From VGXO01 sp964614695 (lineage in GTDB: Bacteria; Planctomycetota; Phycisphaerae; Phycisphaerales; SM1A02), in contig CAZTMB010000083.1 of NCBI GenBank assembly GCA_964614695.1, forward strand, positions 1 through 13,275: a stretch of 13,275 bases of DNA, given 5' to 3'. Below, one piece after another: positions 8,885 through 13,275 of the stretch (position 1 is the stretch's first letter; every line of letters starts with the position of its first letter). Position numbers and translations under genes: made by a program. The notes beneath the pieces are model-generated. The model did not search any database. It worked only from the letters and a program-made list of their open reading frames with translations, and was not told the DNA's origin.

Positions 8885-9672
8885 TCGACACCCACTGCCA
8901 TCTCACCTCGAAGGTCTTCCTCGGCCGCGAGCGCGAGGTCGTCGATGCCGCGGAAGCCGCGGGCGTCCGCGCGATGATCTCGATCGCGGTCGGAAGCAAT
9001 GATGCACAGGCGGCGCTTCGTCTCGCCGAGGTCGACCCGCGGGTCTTCTGCTCGGCCGGCGTGCATCCGCTCCACAGCGACGAGCCGATCGACTGGGATC
9101 TCCTGCGTACGGTCGGCACGAGTCCTCGATGCGTCGCGTGGGGCGAGCTCGGGCTTGATCGCCACTACACACAGCCGCCGATCGAAGGGCAGCGATCGGT
9201 CCTCGAGACGCAGCTTGCCCACGTCGTCGAGTGGACGCGCGAAGGCCTTGCCAAGCCGATCGTCGTCCACAGCCGCAAGGCGGTCGCGGAACTGCTTCCG
9301 GTGCTGCGCGACTCGGGTCTTCCGCCCGAGCGATTCGTCTTTCACTGCTTCACCGAGGGGCCCGACGAGGCGCGGGCGGTCCTCGACTTCGGTGCGTCGA
9401 TCTCCTTCACCGGCGTCCTCACCTTCCGCAATGCGCCCGAGGTCGCCGAGGCCGCCCGGCTCGTGCCGCTCGACCGCGTGATGGTCGAGACCGACAGCCC
9501 GTACCTCTCGCCCGAACCCCATCGCACGGTGCGCCCGAACGAGCCTCGATACGTCGGATTCGTGGCGGCGCGGCTCGCGGAGATCCATGGCATGGCCCCG
9601 AAGGAACTCGAGGCGATCCTCGACGCGAACGCGATCCGCTTCTTCGGCCTGCCCCTCTCCGCGGAGGCGTGA
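8881..9672 (+). CDS. tatD: TatD-family metal-dependent hydrolase (DNase)
   Basis: The 263-residue protein has the complete TatD metal centre: IDTHCHL with His5 and His7, GELGLD with Glu89, VVHSR with His130, FHCF with His155 and VETDSPYL with Asp205. TatD proteins are cytoplasmic TIM-barrel, Mg2+-dependent nucleases implicated in DNA repair and degradation. Length and motif spacing are normal for the family. The ATG overlaps the stop of the antiporter gene as ATGA, making it the last gene of the coupled block; this may be transcriptional convenience rather than shared function. It is followed after 40 bases by tatC. The tatD-tatC neighbourhood is familiar from other bacteria, but TatD is not needed for Tat transport. 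Confidence 0.93.
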   Translation: MIDTHCHLTSKVFLGREREVVDAAEAAGVRAMISIAVGSNDAQAALRLAEVDPRVFCSAGVHPLHSDEPIDWDLLRTVGTSPRCVAWGELGLDRHYTQPPIEGQRSVLETQLAHVVEWTREGLAKPIVVHSRKAVAELLPVLRDSGLPPERFVFHCFTEGPDEARAVLDFGASISFTGVLTFRNAPEVAEAARLVPLDRVMVETDSPYLSPEPHRTVRPNEPRYVGFVAARLAEIHGMAPKELEAILDANAIRFFGLPLSAEA

Positions 9673-9712
9673 CCCGAGGCGACGCCGGCGGCGGATATCG
9701 TCCTCGCCTTCG

Positions 9713-11128
9713 ATGCTGCCGCACGACCGAGATCCCGAAGACGAATCCTCCCCGCCGCCAGGCGGGGTGATGACCTTCGGCGAGCATCTCGAGGAGCTTC
9801 GCCGGCGCGTGATCCTCGCGCTCGCCGTGCCGCTTCCGATCGCGGTGCTGGCGTTCGTCTTCGCCGACTCGATCCGCGCGGTGATCACGGCGCCGCTCTA
9901 CTCGGCGCTCGAGGCGCGGCGGCTGCCGACGCAGGTCCAGGCGCTCAGTCCGGTCGAGACGCTCACGACCGACCTCTTCCTCGCGGTGATCCTCGCGCTC
10001 GTGCTCTCGGCGCCGTGGCTCGTCTACCAGTTGTGGAAGTTCGTCGAGCCGGGGCTCTATGCGCACGAGCGTCGCTTCGCGCGCTTCCTGATGCCCTCGA
10101 GCGCGGTGCTCGTGGCGGCGGGGCTCTCGGTCCTCTACTGGATCATGCTGCCGCTGATGCTCCTCTTCCTCGTCGGCTTCGGGCAGCCCGGGCCGAGCGA
10201 GACCTTCCCGATCGGCGGAGGCCCTGAAGCGGCGAGAGAGGTGGAGAAGCCGGAGGTCGAGAGCGCCCCAAGCGCCGTGGCGGAGAAGCCCGAGGTCGTC
10301 GCACCATCCGCCGGCGAGACCGAGTCCGCGCCGAGCGCGTCGGCGTCCGCGGTGCCGCTCGCGACGCTGCCGATTCTCGACGCGCCGCCCGCGTCGCTCC
10401 GGCCGGGCGATGCGTGGATCGACGCGAACACCGCGCAGATCCGCGTCGCGCTGCCGACCGAGGACGGTCGCCTCGAGATCCGTTCGGCGGCGCTCGCGCG
10501 CGATCGCAGCCTGATGCCGGCGTTCCGTCTTCGGGAGTACGTCGACTTCGTGCTGCTGCTCGCGCTCGCGATCTCGATCGCCTTCCAGATGCCGCTCGTG
10601 ATCCTGCTGCTCGGATGGGTCGGCATCGTCGAGGTCGCGACGCTTCGGAAGAACCGCAAGTACGCGTTCCTCGCCTGCGCGGTGCTCGCGGCGGTGATGA
10701 CGCCCCCCGACTTCATCTCGATGTTCCTGCTGCTCGGCCCGCTCTACGGACTCTACGAGCTCGGCATCCTGCTCCTCGTGCTGCTGCCGCCCGAGAGCCT
10801 CTCGCGCGGCTCGATCGTGCACGACGCGCTCGATCGCGTCCGGCGCTGGCGACGACGCGACGACGCGACGGCGGCAGATGCCGATCCGACCGCGGGCGCC
10901 GCCATGCCGCCGCCGACCGGCGCCGTGCCGCGCGGCTCGATCTTCGAACGCGAGCCCAACGGCGACGCCGACGAGGATCGAACGACACAGGAACCCGACT
11001 TCGGCGGCGCCGACCCCGCCTCGCGCGATCACGGCGATCGCCGCGACGGCACCCGGGAACCAGATCGCGAAGGCGACGCTCGCGACGACGGCGATTCCGG
11101 CGAAGAGCCACGGAAGCCCTGGCCGTGA
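9713..11128 (+). CDS. tatC: Twin-arginine translocase subunit TatC with long periplasmic insert and charged tail
   Basis: TatC is the Tat receptor subunit that recognises twin-arginine signal peptides on folded proteins. Family signatures are FGEHLEELRRR (22-32), LWKFVEPGLYAHERR (107-121) and YVDFVLLLALAISIAFQ (276-292), followed by MPLVILLLGWVGIV (293-306) and the last two helices (about 316-358). At 471 residues it is nearly twice the usual 240-280. The excess is an insert between helices 3 and 4 (about 157-272, where E. coli TatC has a short periplasmic loop) and an Asp/Arg-rich cytoplasmic tail (about 367-471). I chose the ATG at 9713: the open frame upstream to 9587 overlaps tatD and is Arg/Ser-rich. 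Cargo in this window could include the twin-arginine protein ActB. No tatA or tatB is present. Confidence 0.93.
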   Translation: MLPHDRDPEDESSPPPGGVMTFGEHLEELRRRVILALAVPLPIAVLAFVFADSIRAVITAPLYSALEARRLPTQVQALSPVETLTTDLFLAVILALVLSAPWLVYQLWKFVEPGLYAHERRFARFLMPSSAVLVAAGLSVLYWIMLPLMLLFLVGFGQPGPSETFPIGGGPEAAREVEKPEVESAPSAVAEKPEVVAPSAGETESAPSASASAVPLATLPILDAPPASLRPGDAWIDANTAQIRVALPTEDGRLEIRSAALARDRSLMPAFRLREYVDFVLLLALAISIAFQMPLVILLLGWVGIVEVATLRKNRKYAFLACAVLAAVMTPPDFISMFLLLGPLYGLYELGILLLVLLPPESLSRGSIVHDALDRVRRWRRRDDATAADADPTAGAAMPPPTGAVPRGSIFEREPNGDADEDRTTQEPDFGGADPASRDHGDRRDGTREPDREGDARDDGDSGEEPRKPWP

Positions 11129-11199
11129 CACGGGACCGCGGCTTGAGGGCACGCCCGACGCGCTGGAGCATCTTGCGGTTCGCCAAGCGGGTACGACGC

Positions 11200-11724
11200 A
11201 TGTCGGCACTTCGCGATCGCCGCCTGCTCGCGGAGCGTCCCGATCTCTCCGCGATCGACCTTCGAATGATGCGCCGCGCGCTGCGGCTTGCCGCCGGTGC
11301 CGCGACCAAGGGCGAGGTGCCGATCGCCGCGGTCGTCTGGCGCGAGCGCGATGGTGCGATCGAGATCGTGGCTGAGGCTGCGAACGACCGCGAGGCAAGC
11401 GGCGATCCGACCGGCCACGCGGAGATCGTGGCGCTTCGCAGGGCCGGCGAGCGGCTCGGATCGTGGCGGCTGACCGGCTGCTCGATGGCGGTGACGCTCG
11501 AACCCTGCCCGATGTGCGCGGGAGCGCTGGTCAATGCGCGGCTTGACCGCTGCGTCTTCGGGGCAAGCGATCCCAAGGCCGGCGCCTGCGGCACGCTTTA
11601 CCGGATCGCCGAGGATCCGCGGCTGAACCACCGCGTCGAGATCATCGGCGGCGTGCTCGCGGAGGAGTCGGTCGCGCTGCTGCAGCGGTTCTTCCGAGAG
11701 CGCCGCGTCCAGCGGCGACGCTGA
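11200..11724 (+). CDS. tadA: tRNA(adenine34) deaminase TadA
   Basis: TadA deaminates adenosine-34 to inosine in the anticodon of tRNA-Arg(ACG) in the cytoplasm, which is needed to decode CGN codons. The 174-residue protein has the cytidine-deaminase-type zinc site: GHAEIVAL (72-79) with ligand His73 and catalytic Glu75, and EPCPMCAGAL (101-110) with Cys103 and Cys106. The substrate-entry region KGEVPIAAVVW (37-47) and the family-typical VFGASDPKAGACGTL (119-133) support TadA over other deaminases. The ATG at 11200 gives normal length, with a short N-terminal extension before the MMRRALRLA helix (23-31). An ATG at 11266 would start directly at that helix. No clear ribosome binding site is seen. 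It lies 71 bases after tatC on the same strand. Confidence 0.93.
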   Translation: MSALRDRRLLAERPDLSAIDLRMMRRALRLAAGAATKGEVPIAAVVWRERDGAIEIVAEAANDREASGDPTGHAEIVALRRAGERLGSWRLTGCSMAVTLEPCPMCAGALVNARLDRCVFGASDPKAGACGTLYRIAEDPRLNHRVEIIGGVLAEESVALLQRFFRERRVQRRR

Positions 11725-11825
11725 AGATCCGCGAGCCAAGTTGCACCCGCCGGAGTTTCGGCAGGAAGTCGAATCAGGTCGGCGATCGCGGGCTATCCTT
11801 GATTCATCTGCGAATTCTTTGCTTT

Positions 11826-11829
11826 GGAG
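11826..11829 (+). promoter_or_regulatory. Ribosome binding site fixing the antitoxin start
   Basis: GGAG ends six bases before the ATG at 11836 and overlaps the in-frame TTG at 11824, favouring the ATG. The preceding 30 bases or so are AT-richer than the surroundings, as expected for a promoter, with a weak -10-like TATCCT at 11794-11799 but no convincing -35. Confidence 0.55.
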
Positions 11830-11835
11830 CAGGTC

Positions 11836-12150
11836 ATGGTCCGACTCACCGACATTCACCCGCTCACGCATTTCCTGCGGGATCCCAAGGCCCACCTTGC
11901 TCGGCTCGCCAAGTCCGGCCGCCCCGAGGTGCTGACGGTCAATGGGCATGCACGGGTCGTCGTCCAGGACGCGGCCGCCTACCAGCGGATGCTCGAGATC
12001 GTGGAGTCGATCGAGGCCGAGAAGGTGATCCGAGCGCGCCTCGCCGAACTCGAGACCGGCATGCCCGCGGTGCCGGCGAAGGACGTGCTCGCGGAGCTGA
12101 AGCAACGCCTCGCGAAGCCCGCGACCAATCGGCGTTCTCGGGCTCGCTGA
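11836..12150 (+). CDS. Phd/YefM-type antitoxin
   Basis: This 104-residue cytoplasmic protein is likely the antitoxin of a type II toxin-antitoxin pair. The N-terminal part has the Phd/YefM layout: DIHPLTHFLRDPKAHLARLA (6-25), then SGRPEVLTVNGHARVVVQD (27-45), which matches the family's two-strand hairpin, and AAYQRMLEIVE (47-57). A charged helical C-terminal half (58-104) would wrap the toxin and ends in a basic stretch (NRRSRAR). Such proteins bind their own promoter as dimers and repress it together with the toxin. The ATG at 11836 has a GGAG at proper spacing; the TTG at 11824 would add four residues. The toxin gene begins four bases after the stop. The family call is from pattern and context. 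Confidence 0.82.
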   Translation: MVRLTDIHPLTHFLRDPKAHLARLAKSGRPEVLTVNGHARVVVQDAAAYQRMLEIVESIEAEKVIRARLAELETGMPAVPAKDVLAELKQRLAKPATNRRSRAR

Positions 12151-12154
12151 AGTC

Positions 12155-12484
12155 ATGCGGCATGTGGTGCGGTTCCATCCGGCGGCACGGGATGAGGCTC
12201 TCGAGATCGCGAGGTTCTTGGCAAAGTCCGCATCGCCGGGGATCGCTCTCTCGTGGTTCGCTTCGCTCGAAGAGACGATCGATGCGCTCGCCACGATGCC
12301 GCGCCGCCATCCGATGGCACGCGAAGCCGGCTTGATTGGAGGCATCGAACTGCGGCAGGTGCTCGTGGGCCCCTATCGCGTCATCTTCAAGGTCGATTCG
12401 CGCACGGTCGACGTGCTGCACATCCGGCACGCTTCGAGGCTCGGACTCGATCCATCCGCGGTCGATCCGCCGGACGCGATCTAG
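12155..12484 (+). CDS. RelE/ParE-superfamily toxin
   Basis: This 109-residue protein follows the antitoxin by four bases. It has the RelE/ParE outline: strand MRHVVRFHPAARDEALEIA (1-19) leading into a helical hairpin (about 11-49), RRHPMAREAG (50-59), ELRQVLVGPYRVIFKV (65-80), and the characteristic ending TVDVLHIRHASR (84-95). RelE members cut mRNA on the ribosome, while ParE members poison DNA gyrase. The present residues do not let me choose, although the YRVIFKV...VLHIRH pattern is often seen in proteins annotated as ParE/RelE alike. Length is normal and no stop or frameshift interrupts it, so it appears intact. Confidence 0.85.
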   Translation: MRHVVRFHPAARDEALEIARFLAKSASPGIALSWFASLEETIDALATMPRRHPMAREAGLIGGIELRQVLVGPYRVIFKVDSRTVDVLHIRHASRLGLDPSAVDPPDAI

Positions 12485-12495
12485 ACTCAGGCCCC

Positions 12496-12744
12496 ATGCC
12501 TCTCGACCGCGTGATCCGAATCACCACCGACACCGAGGCCGAGGACGATCGTCGCGACCGAGCCTCCTGGCTCTCGCGTCCTCCCGAGGAGCGGATCCGG
12601 CTTGTGGAGAAGTTGCGACGGCAGTGGCCCGGCTACTGCGATGCGACCGGAGCACCGCACCGCCTCGATCGCCGCGTGTGGGCGATGCGGGACGTCGAAG
12701 ATCCCGATCCTGGGCTCGGGCGTCAGACTTCAACCCGCCCCTGA
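12496..12744 (+). CDS. Small protein of unknown function (82 residues)
   Basis: This is a short frame starting at ATG 12496, 11 bases after the toxin gene and ending seven bases before the HAD-hydrolase gene, all on one strand. The product begins MPLDRVIRITTDTEAEDD and contains SRPPEERIRLVEKLRRQW (27-44), a likely amphipathic helix. From memory, this resembles short proteins with an (S/T)PEERL..ve.LR pattern that often sit beside nucleotidyltransferase or toxin genes, but I cannot name the family. The C-terminal 20 residues (EDPDPGLGRQTSTRP at the end) look disordered. No clear ribosome binding site. Tight spacing and the helix motif support a real gene. Confidence 0.6.
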   Translation: MPLDRVIRITTDTEAEDDRRDRASWLSRPPEERIRLVEKLRRQWPGYCDATGAPHRLDRRVWAMRDVEDPDPGLGRQTSTRP

Positions 12745-12751
12745 TCGTCCC

Positions 12752-13275
12752 ATGCCGCAACCTTCCCTCGTCTGCTTCGATCTCGGCGGCGTCTTCATCC
12801 GACTGCAACCCGATCTCGAGTCGGCGTGCCGCGATGCGGGCGTCGCGTTCCGCGGCGACTGGGAGCATCTTGCAAGCGACGCGCCGCGACTGACGCTGAT
12901 CGAGCGATATCAGGTCGGCGCGATCGCGTGCGGCGACTACTACCGCGCGATGAGCGACTTGAGCGCCGGCCGCTACACGCCTGAAGAGATCGAAGCGATC
13001 CACCGCGTCTGGGTGATCGAGCCCTACGCCGGCATCGACGCATTGCTCGACGAACTCGACGCCGCGGGCTTCGCCACCGCCTGCCTCTCGAACACGAACG
13101 CAAGCCACTGGCGCTGGCTCGAAGGTGTCGCGCCGTTCAAGCGTCTGCATCACCGCCATGCGTCGCACCTGCTTCGCTTCCACAAGCCCGACGAGCGGAT
13201 CTACCGCGCGTTCGAGCGCGAAGTCGGCCGAAGCGGCAGCGAGATCCTGCTCTTCGACGACTTGCCCGAGAACGT
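12752..13275 (+). CDS. HAD-family hydrolase, C-terminus cut by window edge
   Basis: I translated this by hand from ATG 12752; 174 residues are visible. Motif I is CFDLGGVFI (8-16), with the nucleophile Asp10; the usual second Asp is Gly12, as in the DLGGV/DLGNV subgroup of HAD phosphatases. Motif II is CLSNTNASH (111-119) with Ser113, motif III is FHKPDERIY (143-151) with Lys145, and motif IV is LLFDDLPEN (166-174) with Asp169 and Asp170. A helical cap lies between motifs I and II (about 18-100). The layout resembles YihX/epoxide-hydrolase-N-terminal-like HAD phosphatases acting on small phosphorylated metabolites; the substrate is unknown. Perhaps 20-30 residues are missing beyond the right edge. 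It may be co-transcribed with the 82-residue gene upstream. Confidence 0.85.
   Translation, partial: MPQPSLVCFDLGGVFIRLQPDLESACRDAGVAFRGDWEHLASDAPRLTLIERYQVGAIACGDYYRAMSDLSAGRYTPEEIEAIHRVWVIEPYAGIDALLDELDAAGFATACLSNTNASHWRWLEGVAPFKRLHHRHASHLLRFHKPDERIYRAFEREVGRSGSEILLFDDLPEN

Noticed and set aside
9587..9712. Upstream extension of TatC from 9587
   Set aside because: It lies inside tatD, is Arg/Ser-rich, and would precede the normal cytoplasmic N-terminus of TatC.
10935..11131. Hydrophobic minus-strand stretch (GLPWLFAGIAVVASVAFAIW...) opposite the TatC tail, with a possible GTG start at 11131
   Set aside because: It looks like a small membrane protein with coding-like third positions, but it has no stop near its end and runs on into an obvious shadow of tatC. 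A GAC/CGC/GAG-rich sense strand automatically yields Val/Ala/Leu codons in antisense.
11725..11835. Possible terminator after tadA (GCCG-GAGTTT-CGGC near 11751-11764)
   Set aside because: Only a 4-bp stem with no U-run follows; it is not enough to call.
12336..12893. 185-residue plus-strand frame across the toxin, small gene and HAD gene
   Set aside because: It is an Arg/Ser-rich out-of-frame shadow of three better-supported genes.

Overview
The window comes from a high-GC bacterial chromosome whose codons end mostly in G or C. The gene content suits an aerobic Gram-negative-type heterotroph: a quinol-oxidising alternative complex III, a Tat translocase subunit, and a TatC with a long loop insert. 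I lean towards Planctomycetota, possibly a Phycisphaerae relative. This is inferred from general gene style; there is no rRNA or other marker gene to prove it.

Left part (1-4982, minus strand): the start of an alternative complex III (Act) operon, read right to left as actA (pentaheme cytochrome c), actB (fused molybdopterin-oxidoreductase-like and iron-sulfur protein) and actC (NrfD-like membrane subunit, cut by the left edge). The genes overlap (13 bases for actA/actB, 4 bases for actB/actC), so they are probably translationally coupled. The remaining act genes would lie off the left edge. Together they would move electrons from quinol to a cytochrome or oxidase.

Middle (4983-5294): a divergent intergenic region with a perfect 11-bp GC hairpin just upstream of actA and a cluster of CGTGA/TCACG half-sites.

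Centre-right (5295-9672, plus strand): five tightly overlapping genes. They encode a PTS EIIA-type (PtsN-like) protein, a small P-II-like protein, two tandem and evidently paralogous cation:proton antiporter-type membrane proteins, and a TatD-family hydrolase. The first antiporter lacks the conserved membrane Asp that the second keeps, so the two may work as a pair, with the EIIA and P-II-like proteins as separate cytoplasmic regulators. This regulator-transporter cassette is the most interesting system in the window.

Right part (9713-13275, plus strand): tatC with an unusually long periplasmic insert and a charged tail, tadA (tRNA adenosine deaminase), a Phd/YefM-type antitoxin followed by a RelE/ParE-type toxin, an 82-residue protein of unknown function, and a HAD-family hydrolase cut by the right edge. 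I see no rRNA, tRNA, CRISPR array, insertion sequence or convincing factor-independent terminator.
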